Positions 38,212 through 48,101 of a DNA stretch of 64,000 bases are shown here, piece by piece. The notes beneath the pieces are model-generated. The model had not been told where the DNA came from, did not search any database, and was given only the letters and a program-made list of their open reading frames with translations. This stretch comes from Hwangdonia lutea (lineage in GTDB: Bacteria > Bacteroidota > Bacteroidia > Flavobacteriales > Flavobacteriaceae): positions 2,638,501-2,702,500 of the forward strand of contig NZ_CP136521.1 in the NCBI RefSeq assembly GCF_032814565.1. The letters run 5' to 3'. Position 1 is the first letter of the stretch. Each line of letters starts with the position of its first letter. A program made the translations under genes and the position numbers.

Positions 38212-39777
38212 ATGATTAAATCTTTAAAAAAAGCAGTATTGAGTATTTTGTTTTTTACTGTTTTTGCAGCTTGTAAATCAGATAAAAAAGAAGTTATTGG
38301 AATTTCAGAAAAATCCAATATCATTTTATTTATGATAGATGATATGGGGTGGCAAGATACCTCGGTACCGTTTTGGAAAGAGAAAACAGCGTTTAACAAG
38401 CTTTACGAAACGCCAAATATGGAACGGCTTGCCAGCCAAGGCATGAAATTCACACAAGCCTATGCCACCCCTGTTTGTACACCAACCCGAGTGAGTTTAA
38501 TTTCTGGAATGAACGCAGCTAGACATCGTGTGACAAACTGGACCTTTAAACGCGACATTTCCATGGTAAAACCACCAAAAGGATTACAAATGCCAGCGTG
38601 GAATGTAAATGGTGCACAACCCACAGATACGGTGTCGCGCTCAGTATATATTACACCATTGCCGCAGATTTTAAAGGATAATGGTTATGAAACCATTCAC
38701 GTCGGGAAAGCGCATTTCGGAGCCATTGGTACTCCTAGTGCAAACCCAATAACCTTGGGATTTAATGTTAATATCGGTGGTCATGCTGCGGGTCAACCTG
38801 GAAGCTATTACGGTAACGACGATTTTAAAAACCTAAATAGCAACACCACCATTTGGGATGTGCCTGGACTTGAAAAATACCACGGAAAAGATATTTTTTT
38901 AACCGAAGCTTTAACGCGTGAGTCTATTTTGGCAATGGACAAGGCGATTGAAAACAACAAGCCTTTTTATCTTTACATGTCGCAATATGCGGTACATACG
39001 CCCATTCAAGGCGACCCGAGATTCGAGCAAAAATACATCGGCAAAGGGTTGCACCCTATCGAGGCTAGATATGCTTCGTTAATAGAAGGCATGGATAAAA
39101 GCTTGGGCGATATCATGAATCATTTAGAAGAAAAAGGCATTTCTGACAATACCATTATTTTGTTCATGTCGGATAACGGTGGATTAAGTGCCGTCGCCCG
39201 CGGTGGTAAAAAACATACACACAATAAGCCTTTATCGAGCGGAAAAGGGTCTGTGCACGAAGGTGGTATCCGAGAACCTATGCTTGTAAAGTGGCCGGGA
39301 GTAACCAAAGCCAACTCTAAAACTGATGACTTTGTTATTATCGAAGATTTCTTCCCAACCATCATTGAACTCGCTGGAATTGATGATTATAAAACCGTTC
39401 AAACTACCGATGGAATAAGTTTTACCGCTACTTTAAAAGGTGAAAAACAAGATAATAATAACAGGACGTTGTTTTGGCATTATCCAAACAATTGGGGGCC
39501 AACCGGACCCGGAATTGGCGCCACAAGTACCATAAGACAAGGCGATTGGAAATTAATTTATTACCATTTAGATAGCCGTTTTGAGCTATTTAATATCGCG
39601 GAAGATATTGGGGAAACTTCTAATTTAGCAACTAAAGAAACCGAAAAACTCAAAGCATTGGCAACCGATTTGAGTCATTATTTGCGAAGTGTAAATGCCC
39701 AAATGCCAACAAACACAAACACCAATCAAATAGTGCCTTGGCCGGATAACGAAGCCGTGTTAAAAGCTTATTTTTAA
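38212..39777 (+). CDS. sulfatase, type I formylglycine-dependent (S1 family) lipoprotein
   Basis: A 521-residue arylsulfatase-type enzyme that removes sulfate esters, probably from a sulfated glycan. The lipobox FAAC (Cys near residue 21) marks a lipoprotein. DDMGW near residue 40 gives metal-binding aspartates, and Cys89 in CTPTR is the cysteine converted to formylglycine; GKAHFG and the MSDNGG metal site follow. A Cys-type active site requires a formylglycine-generating or anaerobic maturase, not seen in this window. The GH123-like gene follows after 10 bp, so they are probably cotranscribed. Confidence 0.92.
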   Translation: MIKSLKKAVLSILFFTVFAACKSDKKEVIGISEKSNIILFMIDDMGWQDTSVPFWKEKTAFNKLYETPNMERLASQGMKFTQAYATPVCTPTRVSLISGMNAARHRVTNWTFKRDISMVKPPKGLQMPAWNVNGAQPTDTVSRSVYITPLPQILKDNGYETIHVGKAHFGAIGTPSANPITLGFNVNIGGHAAGQPGSYYGNDDFKNLNSNTTIWDVPGLEKYHGKDIFLTEALTRESILAMDKAIENNKPFYLYMSQYAVHTPIQGDPRFEQKYIGKGLHPIEARYASLIEGMDKSLGDIMNHLEEKGISDNTIILFMSDNGGLSAVARGGKKHTHNKPLSSGKGSVHEGGIREPMLVKWPGVTKANSKTDDFVIIEDFFPTIIELAGIDDYKTVQTTDGISFTATLKGEKQDNNNRTLFWHYPNNWGPTGPGIGATSTIRQGDWKLIYYHLDSRFELFNIAEDIGETSNLATKETEKLKALATDLSHYLRSVNAQMPTNTNTNQIVPWPDNEAVLKAYF

Positions 39778-39787
39778 AATTATTATA

Positions 39788-41554
39788 ATGAATCGTATTT
39801 TACTCTTATTAAGTATTTGTTTAATCACTTTTAATTGTCAAAAAAAAGAGGTCTTAGTGGCTCAAACCTATCACGAGCCCAAAGATCCATCTCCTAGTGA
39901 AACCGAAAACTGGTCGGCAATTCCAAAAGGATTACAAGCATCCATTACATCGACAAACCATCGTTTTGTAAAAAGTGTCATTCCTAAAATTCAACCTAAA
40001 AATACTTGGAGTGGCACCGCTTGGAAAGGCGAGCGTTTATCAGCTCAATTGGTGCTTTGGAGTAACGATTCCGTACATCATGTATTTACTGAAATTTCAG
40101 ATTTTAAATCCGATTCCGGAGATGTTTTACCATCAAATATGGCACAAATCAGTTTTGTTAAATACGTGATTACCGATGAATTTGCAGAAGGTTGTGGTTA
40201 TAGAAAACCCGAAGATTTTGATGCGTCTTTAGCTGCCGATGTTTTGGAGCCCATAACTTCCTATAGCATAAAAGCGCAAGAAACCAGGCCCATTTGGATT
40301 ACTATGGATGTGCCCGCCGATGCAAAAAGCGGAACATATAAAAGCGTTTTTATATTACAAATAGACGGACAAGAGTCTAAAAAATTCGAATTTACTTTAA
40401 ATGTCATCGACAAAACCTTACCAAAAGCAAATGATTGGAAATTTCATTTAGATTTATGGCAAAACCCGTTTGCTTTGGCGCGTTATCACAATGTCGAATT
40501 GTGGTCTCAAGCGCATTGGGACTTGTTAAAACCACTCATGAAACGATTGGCCGATGCGGGACAAAAAGTCATCACGGTGTCTTTAAACAAACGACCTTGG
40601 GGTGGACAAACCTTCGACCAATTTGAAGCGATGATTGATTGGAATAAGAAAACCGACGGCACATGGGAATACGATTTTACAATCTTTGATAAATGGGTGC
40701 AATTTATGATGGATTTAGGTGTAAAAAAGCAAATTAGTTGCTACTCTATGGTGCCTTGGGGCAATGAGTTTTATTATTTTGATGAAGCCGAAAACAAAGA
40801 AGTTAAAATAAAAGCAGAACCCGGTACTAAAGCTTATGAGGATATTTGGGTGCCCTTTTTAAAGGTTTTTAAAACTCATATAGAGGCAAAAGGCTGGAAC
40901 ACCATTACAAGAATTGCCATGGACGAGCGCGGACCAAAAGAAATGAAGGCGATGCTAAAATTACTGAATGAACATGCACCAGAATTTGGAGTTTCATTTG
41001 CCGATAATCATAAAAGTTATAAACTCTATCCTAATGAGTTAAAAGATATGTCGGTTGCTTTTGGGCATCCTGTCGATGCGGAAGATTTGGTGAAACGCAG
41101 AGCTAAAAATCATATCAGCACGCATTATGTATGCTGTTCGGATGCGTTTCCAAATACCTTTACCTTTTCGCCTCCAGCGGAAGGTGTGTTTATTGGTTGG
41201 TACACCATGGCTGCCGATTTTGATGGATTTTTACGTTGGGCCTATAACAGTTGGGTGGAAAACCCGTTGCAAGATTCACGTTTTAGAACATGGCCAGCGG
41301 GCGATACATATATTGTGTACCCCGATAATCGTAGTTCAATCCGTTTCGAAACCCTGCGCGATGGTATAGAAGACGCCGAAAAAATTAGAATTCTTAGAGA
41401 GGACTTACAGGCTAAAGGCATGCTAGATGAATTGGACCATTTAAATAATGTGGTGGCTCAATTTAATATTACAACAAGTCCCGATAATTTAGAGGAAGTA
41501 TTGACCGATGCTAAAAACACCTTAAATCTTTTGGCTAAAAGGGTAACGGATTAG
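39788..41554 (+). CDS. GH123-like (DUF4091) glycoside hydrolase lipoprotein
   Basis: A 588-residue protein with lipobox TFNC, an N-terminal beta-sandwich, and a C-terminal barrel of the DUF4091 type, the catalytic domain of GH123 beta-N-acetylgalactosaminidases. GH123 uses neighbouring Asp and Glu for substrate-assisted catalysis; the pair is visible as Asp379-Glu380 in AMDERGP. The CAZy family call is by recognition of fold motifs (GWYTMAADFDGFLRWAYNSW near residue 480, ETLRDGIEDAEK near 520), so other activities in this broad family remain possible. With the sulfatase upstream it may act on sulfated GalNAc- or GlcNAc-containing glycans (inference). Confidence 0.78.
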   Translation: MNRILLLLSICLITFNCQKKEVLVAQTYHEPKDPSPSETENWSAIPKGLQASITSTNHRFVKSVIPKIQPKNTWSGTAWKGERLSAQLVLWSNDSVHHVFTEISDFKSDSGDVLPSNMAQISFVKYVITDEFAEGCGYRKPEDFDASLAADVLEPITSYSIKAQETRPIWITMDVPADAKSGTYKSVFILQIDGQESKKFEFTLNVIDKTLPKANDWKFHLDLWQNPFALARYHNVELWSQAHWDLLKPLMKRLADAGQKVITVSLNKRPWGGQTFDQFEAMIDWNKKTDGTWEYDFTIFDKWVQFMMDLGVKKQISCYSMVPWGNEFYYFDEAENKEVKIKAEPGTKAYEDIWVPFLKVFKTHIEAKGWNTITRIAMDERGPKEMKAMLKLLNEHAPEFGVSFADNHKSYKLYPNELKDMSVAFGHPVDAEDLVKRRAKNHISTHYVCCSDAFPNTFTFSPPAEGVFIGWYTMAADFDGFLRWAYNSWVENPLQDSRFRTWPAGDTYIVYPDNRSSIRFETLRDGIEDAEKIRILREDLQAKGMLDELDHLNNVVAQFNITTSPDNLEEVLTDAKNTLNLLAKRVTD

Positions 41555-41595
41555 ATCGAAGTTAATTTTAAACGAATACTGTAAATACCATTAAA

Positions 41596-42390
41596 ATGAA
41601 ACGATATATTTTAGGAGTTTTTTTTACCACATTGCTTACCGTGGCACATGCGCAAACCAGTATCGATTCGTCGCGCGTGGTGAGAGTGCTAAGCTATAAT
41701 ATTTACCACGGCGAAACGGTAGGCGCTTCAAAACCGTTTGATTTAGATTTATTGGCCAAAATTATAAGCGATACCAAACCCGATTTAGTGGCATTGCAGG
41801 AAGTAGATTTTAAAACCAACCGTGTTTTAAAGATGGATTTGGTTACCGAGTTGGGATTACGAACAAAAATGCAAGCTGTTTTTGGAAAAGCCATGGCTTT
41901 TGATGGTGGCGAATACGGCGAAGGAGTGTTGTCTAAAAATTCATTTTTAAGCACTAAAAATCATGCGTTGGCAGCAAGAGCAAATAAAGAGCCTCGCACC
42001 GCATTGGAAGTGAACGTGCAAATTAAAAGTGGTGACTCCATTAGGTTTGTGGGTACGCATTTAGACCACACCAAAGATGAAACCGATAGAATAAATCAAG
42101 CGAATCAAATCAATGCCATTTTTGCTAATAACGATTTGCCCACCATTTTAGCAGGCGATTTAAACGCAACTCCAGAAACTGAAACCATACAGATTTTATA
42201 TAAGGAATGGACACCATCATTTTTAAATAACACACCAACATATCCGGCGGTAAATCCGAAAATAAAAATAGATTACATCCTTTATCGACCGGCAAATAGG
42301 TGGCGCGTAATTGAAACCAAAGTTATTGAAGAAGAAAAAGCATCAGACCACCGACCGGTTTTAAGTGTATTGGAATTAATCGATGGATAA
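41596..42390 (+). CDS. endonuclease/exonuclease/phosphatase (EEP) family protein, secreted
   Basis: A 264-residue exported EEP-fold phosphoesterase with a cleavable signal peptide (ends TVAHAQ near residue 20). Motifs: LSYNIYHGE, metal-binding Glu in LQEVDFKT, GTHLDH, GDLNATPET and C-terminal SDHRPV. It belongs to the same fold as the lipoprotein at 33542 but is shorter and differs in sequence and anchoring, so the two are not a recent duplication. It follows the GH123-like gene after 41 bp and is probably the end of the sulfatase operon. Confidence 0.87.
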   Translation: MKRYILGVFFTTLLTVAHAQTSIDSSRVVRVLSYNIYHGETVGASKPFDLDLLAKIISDTKPDLVALQEVDFKTNRVLKMDLVTELGLRTKMQAVFGKAMAFDGGEYGEGVLSKNSFLSTKNHALAARANKEPRTALEVNVQIKSGDSIRFVGTHLDHTKDETDRINQANQINAIFANNDLPTILAGDLNATPETETIQILYKEWTPSFLNNTPTYPAVNPKIKIDYILYRPANRWRVIETKVIEEEKASDHRPVLSVLELIDG

Positions 42391-42828
42391 AAAAATAAAG
42401 GGCAAAAAATAAGATAATTTCTGCCCTTTAAAAACTACATGAAAAACTCATAATTAAATTTGATTAAATTATGTGACTAACTCAAAATATAATCATAAAC
42501 TACACACCAAAATTAAGGATATATTAACTTGAAATCTACTAATAATCAAACTACAACCAATACTTTTTTTGCATCAATAGCAATGAGTATTTATGGTTTT
42601 TTGAAAATAAAAAGTTGTAAGTTTTAATTATCTTGTAAAAATAGTAGCCATTTAATTCTTTTTAAAAAGTGGGTTTTATGAACAAAAAAAGTAAGATGTC
42701 CATGTGGTGATAAATCAAAAGACCGATTGTTTTTGTTGTTTAGCTACGCTACGCTGTTATTAGTCTAAAATACTTAACCACGCCGTTAAAATTGAAGATA
42801 TTTATTTAATTTATAAAATACATTTACA
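42391..42828. other. 438-bp intergenic region before the GH92 operon
   Basis: Contains the hairpin at 42397-42429. The rest is AT-rich with no credible coding frame or RNA gene. It should hold the promoter for the long operon from 42829, but I could not identify convincing -33 and -7 boxes. Confidence 0.5.
42397..42434. terminator. possible terminator between the EEP gene and the GH92 operon
   Basis: AAAGGGCA (42397-42404) pairs with TGCCCTTT (42422-42429) around a 17-nt loop, beginning 7 bp after the EEP stop. The plus-strand side ends in only TTT before an A run, so efficiency is uncertain. Confidence 0.5.
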
Positions 42829-45078
42829 ATGTTAAAAAAATACACCGTTATAATTCTTGTTTTCGTTGCTTTTATTTCTTGTAAAAAAGAAGATAGAAAG
42901 CCAGTTCAGAACATATCCAAAAATACCGCTTATGTCGATCCGTTTATTGGCACAGGCGGCCATGGGCATACTTATCCGGGGGCAACGGTGCCTTTTGGGA
43001 TGTTGCAAGTTACACCAGTTAATGGTATTAGCGCTTGGGATTGGTGCTCGGGCTACCATTATTCCGATTCCATCGCGGTTGGTTTTAGCCATTTAGCGTT
43101 AAGCGGAACGGGTATTGGCGATTTGGCCGATATCCTGTTTATGCCCATAAACAAGGAAGTGGATTTGTCGCCAACACCTTTGTCGCGCGATTCTTTAAAC
43201 TACAAATCTAAATACAGTCATAAAAACGAAAAGGCATCACCGGGTTATTATCAAGTGTTTTTAGAAGACCATAATGTAAACGTAGAGTTAACAACAGCCT
43301 TACGAACGGCGTACCATAAATACACGTTCGCTAAAAACGATACACAATCTGTCGTTATCGATTTGGGCTTTGCCATAAATTGGGACAAAGCTGTAAAAAC
43401 TTCAATTACTGTTGAAGACGAATATACCATTAGCGGGTATAGATTCAGCAAAGGGTGGGCAGCAAACCAAAAAGTGTTTTTTGTGGCTAAGTTTTCAAAA
43501 CCCATTACACAGCATCATGTGTATACCGATGGAAATCGTGTTGAAACGGCATCTTCCGAAGGCATAAAAACTTCAGCCCAATTATTTTTTGATGCTCAGG
43601 ATGCATCAGAATTGTTTGCAAAAGTAGCCTTGTCTTCCGTAAGTATTGAAAATGCTAAAGAAAATTTGGAAACAGGTGAATTTGATTTCGATAGAGTTAA
43701 AATTGAAGCCGAAGACACTTGGAATGAAGCCCTAACAAAAATTGAAGTAGAAACCCCAATCGATTCCTTAAAAACCATTTTTTACACCGCCATGTACCAC
43801 GCTCAAGTGGCACCGGTTACTTACAGCGATAAGAACGGCCAATTCAGAAAAGAAAATGATGAAATTGTAACCGCCGATGGATTTACGGCGTATTCCACAT
43901 TATCACTTTGGGATACGTTTCGAGCAGAACATCCGTTGTTGACCTTGGTGGCAAGCAATAAGGTTTCAGATATTATCAATAGCATGTTGGCATATTACGA
44001 AACCAAAAAGATTTTACCCGTTTGGACCCTTTATGCCAATGAAACCAATACGATGACGGGCTATCATTCCATTCCGGTTATCGTTGAAGCTTACCTAAAA
44101 GGCATTCGTGGTTTTGATGCCGAAAAAGCTTATGAAGCTATGAAAACGACGATGATGCAAGACGAGCGCGGATTGAATCATTATAAAAAGCACGGTTATA
44201 TTCCGTATAATTTAATAGACGAATCGGTTACCATTACATTGGAGTATGCTTACGACGATTGGTGTGTGTCGCAAATGGCGAAGGCTTTAGGGAAAAATGA
44301 TGATTACGAATTTTTCTTGAAGCGCTCAAAAGCCTATCAGCATTTATTTGATAACAAAACAGGATTTATGCGCGGTAAAGCTGAAGATGGCAAATCGTGG
44401 AACGAGCCTTTCGATCCCAAGCATTCCAACCACCGCGAACAAACTGATTATACCGAAGGTAACGCGTGGCAACACAGTTGGTTTGTGCCACATGCGGTAG
44501 ATGATTTAATTACTTTACACGGAGGCAACGGTACTTTTACAAACCGATTAGAACAACTGTTCACGGAAAGTTCTGAAATCACCGGCGATAATATTTCGGC
44601 AGACATTACAGGGCTTATCGGCCAATACGCCCATGGCAACGAGCCGAGTCATCACATTGCTTACATGTTTAATCATGCCAATCAGCCTTGGCGCGCTCAA
44701 TATTGGGCACGCCATATCATGGATACGCAATACAACACCACACCCAATGGATTGAGCGGTAATGAGGATTGCGGACAAATGAGTGCTTGGTATGCTTTGA
44801 GTTCCATTGGATTATATCCTATGAATCCCGCTTCCGCGGAATACGAAATTGGAAGTCCTATTTTCGAGAAAGCAACCATTAATCTTTCCGAAGGAAAATC
44901 CTTTGTAATTGAAGCCCAAAACGTTTCAGATAAGAATATATACATCCAATCGGCCACCTTAAATGGCACAGATTTTAACCAAACTTCTATTTCGCATAGC
45001 CAAATTTTGGAAGGAGGTACCTTGAAATTTGTAATGGGAAGCGAGCCGAATAAAAATTGGGGAACAGCCGATAATTAA
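42829..45078 (+). CDS. GH92 alpha-mannosidase lipoprotein (first copy)
   Basis: A 749-residue exo-acting, calcium-dependent inverting alpha-mannosidase of family GH92, as found in mannan and N-glycan loci of Bacteroidota. The lipobox FISC (Cys near residue 19) is followed by KKED. Family motifs: YVDPFIGTGGHGHTYPGATV at the N domain, LWDTFRAEHPLLTL, GNEPSHHIAY containing probable catalytic acid Glu605, and GNEDCGQMSAWYALSSIG. Linkage specificity (alpha-1,2, 1,3, 1,4 or 1,6) cannot be read. First gene of a probable eight-gene operon; the symporter gene follows after 28 bp. A second, diverged GH92 lies at 51505. Confidence 0.93.
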   Translation: MLKKYTVIILVFVAFISCKKEDRKPVQNISKNTAYVDPFIGTGGHGHTYPGATVPFGMLQVTPVNGISAWDWCSGYHYSDSIAVGFSHLALSGTGIGDLADILFMPINKEVDLSPTPLSRDSLNYKSKYSHKNEKASPGYYQVFLEDHNVNVELTTALRTAYHKYTFAKNDTQSVVIDLGFAINWDKAVKTSITVEDEYTISGYRFSKGWAANQKVFFVAKFSKPITQHHVYTDGNRVETASSEGIKTSAQLFFDAQDASELFAKVALSSVSIENAKENLETGEFDFDRVKIEAEDTWNEALTKIEVETPIDSLKTIFYTAMYHAQVAPVTYSDKNGQFRKENDEIVTADGFTAYSTLSLWDTFRAEHPLLTLVASNKVSDIINSMLAYYETKKILPVWTLYANETNTMTGYHSIPVIVEAYLKGIRGFDAEKAYEAMKTTMMQDERGLNHYKKHGYIPYNLIDESVTITLEYAYDDWCVSQMAKALGKNDDYEFFLKRSKAYQHLFDNKTGFMRGKAEDGKSWNEPFDPKHSNHREQTDYTEGNAWQHSWFVPHAVDDLITLHGGNGTFTNRLEQLFTESSEITGDNISADITGLIGQYAHGNEPSHHIAYMFNHANQPWRAQYWARHIMDTQYNTTPNGLSGNEDCGQMSAWYALSSIGLYPMNPASAEYEIGSPIFEKATINLSEGKSFVIEAQNVSDKNIYIQSATLNGTDFNQTSISHSQILEGGTLKFVMGSEPNKNWGTADN

Positions 45079-45106
45079 AAACTAACCAACTAACAACCAA
45101 CCGCAA

Positions 45107-46984
45107 ATGGATATCATTGATGTATCAATAATTGTAATCTACATTATATTAACATTAGGTGTAGGGATTTGGATTTCTAAAAAGGCTTCAAAAGGATTAG
45201 ATTCTTATTTTTTGGGCGGAAATAGTATCAAATGGTATTATTTGGGATTGAGTAATGGCTCGGGAATGTTCGATGTTTCTGGAACGGCGTGGATGGTTGG
45301 TATCCTGTTTTTGTACGGTGCTAAAAGCTTTATGTTTATGTGGATTTGGCCAATTTGGAACCAAATTTTTATAATGATTTTTCTTGCTGCTTGGATCCGT
45401 CGCTCGAATATCATGACCGGCTCCGAATGGATTTTAACTCGATTTGGCGATGATAAAGCGGGTAGGGCATCGCACCTTATAGTAGCCATTTTTGCCATTG
45501 TGGCATCCATTGGTTTTATCGCTTATTTTTTTGAAGGTGTTGGTAAATTTATGACCATTATTTTGCCCTGGGATTTAACTTTAAGTATGGGCCATAGTAC
45601 CCTGTTATTGTCTGAACAAAGCTATGCATTGATTATTATTTTTCTAACCACGATTTACACCATAAAAGGAGGTATGTTTTCGGTGGTAGCCACAGAGGTT
45701 TTGCAATACGGCATTATGGTTTTAGCTGGTATTTTGGTTGCTGTTTACGCTTTTGTAACTATAAGTGACGCACAAATTACAGCCATTATTCCGGACGAAT
45801 GGACTTCACTGGCATTTGGAATGCAACTTGAAGGTTTTTGGGATGGAAAGTTACAGGCTTTTAACGATTTAATAGACTCCCAAGGTTACAAAATGTTTGG
45901 GGCATTTATTGGCATGTCTTTGTTTAAAGGCATTTTTGCAAGTATCGCTGGCCCAACTCCAAGCTACGATATGCAACGTATTTTGTCAACGCGCTCGGTT
46001 AAAGAAGCAGCTTATATGAGCGGTTTTACCAATTTAGTGTTGTTTATTCCGCGCTATTTATTAATTGGAGGCATTGTGGTTATTGGGTTGGTTTTTTTAA
46101 CCCCAGAATTGGGCGCATTACAAAGTATTGGATCCAACGATCTGGAAATTATTCTTCCAAAAGTGATTAATTTTCATGTGCCTGTGGGGGTAAAAGGCTT
46201 GTTGCTAGCCGGACTTTTGGCAGCGTTTATGTCTACATTTTCAGCATTTGTAAATTCTGGTCCTGCCTATATTGTAAACGATATTTATAAAAAATACTTT
46301 AAACCCGAAGCCACGCCAAAGCATTATATAAAGGCCAGTCATTTAGCATCGTTTGCCTTGGTAACTGTTGGTGTTATTATGGGGTTTTTTGCAGACTCCA
46401 TAAACTCATTAACCTTATGGATTACGAGTGCGCTTTTTGGCGGTTATGTAGCTGCAAATTTTTTAAAATGGATTTGGTGGCGCTTTAACGGATGGGGCTA
46501 TTTTTGGGGCATGTTAGCAGGTTTAATTATTGCAACCCTTCAGTTTTTACTCGACCAGAACAAAGCAAATTTTGAAGTTGGTACATTGCTTCATGACTTA
46601 GCACAAATACCAGCTATCTATATATTCCCTATCATATTTTTTGTATCCCTTTTAGGGTCGTTTTTAGGCACGTGGTTAACGCCAGCAACCAATATGGAAA
46701 TCTTAAAAAGTTTTTATAGTAACGTAAGGCCGTGGGGTTGGTGGAATCCTGTATATAAAGTACTTAAAAACGAGGACGAAACATTCACAAAAAACAATGG
46801 TTTTATAAGCGATATGATTAATTGTGTTATTGGTGTTGTTTGGCAATCTAGCATGATTTTATTGCCTATTTATTTTATGGTAAGAGATTACCCAAAAACG
46901 TTGTGGGCTTTGTTGGTTTTTGCAATCACCTCCGTAATATTAAAATTCACTTGGCTAGATAAAGTAAAAAAATATAAGAATTAA
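45107..46984 (+). CDS. sodium:solute symporter (SSS family)
   Basis: A 625-residue polytopic inner-membrane transporter with about 14 hydrophobic segments, starting with the N-terminal IIVIYIILTLGVGIW helix. The glycine-rich unwound region KKASKGLDSYFLGGNSIKWY and the FMSTFSAFVNSGPAYIVNDI segment are typical of the SSS/SGLT family. It should import a sugar or small glycoside using the sodium gradient. Standing between GH92 and GH130 genes, it probably takes up the mono- or disaccharide released in the periplasm. It is long for the family because of a C-terminal extension with extra helices. Confidence 0.9.
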   Translation: MDIIDVSIIVIYIILTLGVGIWISKKASKGLDSYFLGGNSIKWYYLGLSNGSGMFDVSGTAWMVGILFLYGAKSFMFMWIWPIWNQIFIMIFLAAWIRRSNIMTGSEWILTRFGDDKAGRASHLIVAIFAIVASIGFIAYFFEGVGKFMTIILPWDLTLSMGHSTLLLSEQSYALIIIFLTTIYTIKGGMFSVVATEVLQYGIMVLAGILVAVYAFVTISDAQITAIIPDEWTSLAFGMQLEGFWDGKLQAFNDLIDSQGYKMFGAFIGMSLFKGIFASIAGPTPSYDMQRILSTRSVKEAAYMSGFTNLVLFIPRYLLIGGIVVIGLVFLTPELGALQSIGSNDLEIILPKVINFHVPVGVKGLLLAGLLAAFMSTFSAFVNSGPAYIVNDIYKKYFKPEATPKHYIKASHLASFALVTVGVIMGFFADSINSLTLWITSALFGGYVAANFLKWIWWRFNGWGYFWGMLAGLIIATLQFLLDQNKANFEVGTLLHDLAQIPAIYIFPIIFFVSLLGSFLGTWLTPATNMEILKSFYSNVRPWGWWNPVYKVLKNEDETFTKNNGFISDMINCVIGVVWQSSMILLPIYFMVRDYPKTLWALLVFAITSVILKFTWLDKVKKYKN

Positions 46985-47080
46985 ATTTAGGGGTTGTATT
47001 TTTGTTATATTAATTCGAGACATTCGAATGAGCTTGAAATAAATTATAAAAAAGAACTCTCTCAAATAAAAAACAAAGTA

Positions 47081-48052
47081 ATGCAAAATAGACCTTTTCC
47101 TTGGCAGGATAAACCTGAAAGTTGTCAAGATGTTATATGGCGTCATAGCGAAAACCCTATAATAAACCGATATGATATTCCAACCTCAAACAGTATATTT
47201 AATAGTGCCGTAGTGCCTTTTGAAGATGGATATGCTGGTGTTTTTAGATGCGACAATAAAGCGGTGCAAATGAATATTTTTGCTGGTTTTAGTAAAAACG
47301 GTATCGATTGGGAAATCAATCACGAACCCATAAAAATGCAAGCGGGAAATACCGATATGATTGAATCGGATTATAAATACGACCCACGGGTGGTGTTTAT
47401 TGAAGATCGTTATTGGATTACTTGGTGCAATGGCTACCACGGGCCCACTATTGGTATAGGTTATACCCTCGATTTTAAGGAGTTTTTTCAGTGTGAAAAT
47501 GCCTTTTTGCCATTTAACAGAAACGGTGTGTTGTTTCCTCAAAAAATCAATGGAAAATACGCGATGTTAAGTCGCCCAAGCGATAATGGGCACACACCTT
47601 TTGGCGATATTTACATCAGTTATAGTCCCGACATGAAATACTGGGGCGAACACCGCTGCGTGATGAAGGCAACCGCCTTTGAAGATAGCGCGTGGCAATG
47701 CACCAAAATAGGTGCAGGCCCCATTCCAATTTTAACAAAAGAAGGTTGGTTAATGATATATCATGGGGTTATTACAACCTGCAACGGATTTCGCTATGCC
47801 ATGGGTGCAGCGCTATTGGATGAAAACCAACCCGATCAAGTAAAATACAGAACCCAACCTTACTTATTAGGACCGGCAGCGCCATACGAATTGATGGGCG
47901 ATGTGCCCAACGTGGTATTTCCGTGTGCCGCTTTGCATGACGAAAAAGAGGATAAATTAGCCATTTATTACGGTGCAGCCGATACCGCAGTAGGTTTGGC
48001 CTATGGGAAATTAAGCGAAGTCATTCAGTTTACAAAAGATAATAGTTTGTAG
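47081..48052 (+). CDS. GH130 glycoside phosphorylase/hydrolase
   Basis: A 323-residue five-bladed beta-propeller of the GH130 (DUF377) family, which cleaves beta-1,4- or beta-1,2-mannosides, usually by phosphorolysis. The likely catalytic Asp101 is in YDPRV; other propeller motifs are [41 protein letters not shown] and [11 protein letters not shown]. No signal peptide, so it is cytoplasmic. I start at the ATG at 47081, where family homology begins; an upstream in-frame ATG at 46994 would add 29 residues unlike the family. Next to an importer, it may cleave Man-beta-1,4-GlcNAc or mannobiose taken up by it (inference from known N-glycan loci). Confidence 0.87.
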   Translation: MQNRPFPWQDKPESCQDVIWRHSENPIINRYDIPTSNSIFNSAVVPFEDGYAGVFRCDNKAVQMNIFAGFSKNGIDWEINHEPIKMQAGNTDMIESDYKYDPRVVFIEDRYWITWCNGYHGPTIGIGYTLDFKEFFQCENAFLPFNRNGVLFPQKINGKYAMLSRPSDNGHTPFGDIYISYSPDMKYWGEHRCVMKATAFEDSAWQCTKIGAGPIPILTKEGWLMIYHGVITTCNGFRYAMGAALLDENQPDQVKYRTQPYLLGPAAPYELMGDVPNVVFPCAALHDEKEDKLAIYYGAADTAVGLAYGKLSEVIQFTKDNSL

Positions 48053-48101
48053 AAGATAGTGCTTGAAGTATTTAAAGTTAAAAGTGACTAAAGTTTTTAA
48101 G

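Noticed and set aside
38212-38399. Short minus-strand frame overlapping the start of the sulfatase gene
   Set aside because: It is a shadow of the sulfatase coding frame with no recognisable protein features.
46994-47080. N-terminal extension of the GH130 protein
   Set aside because: The 29 extra residues do not look like the family or a signal peptide; the ATG at 47081 is the better start.
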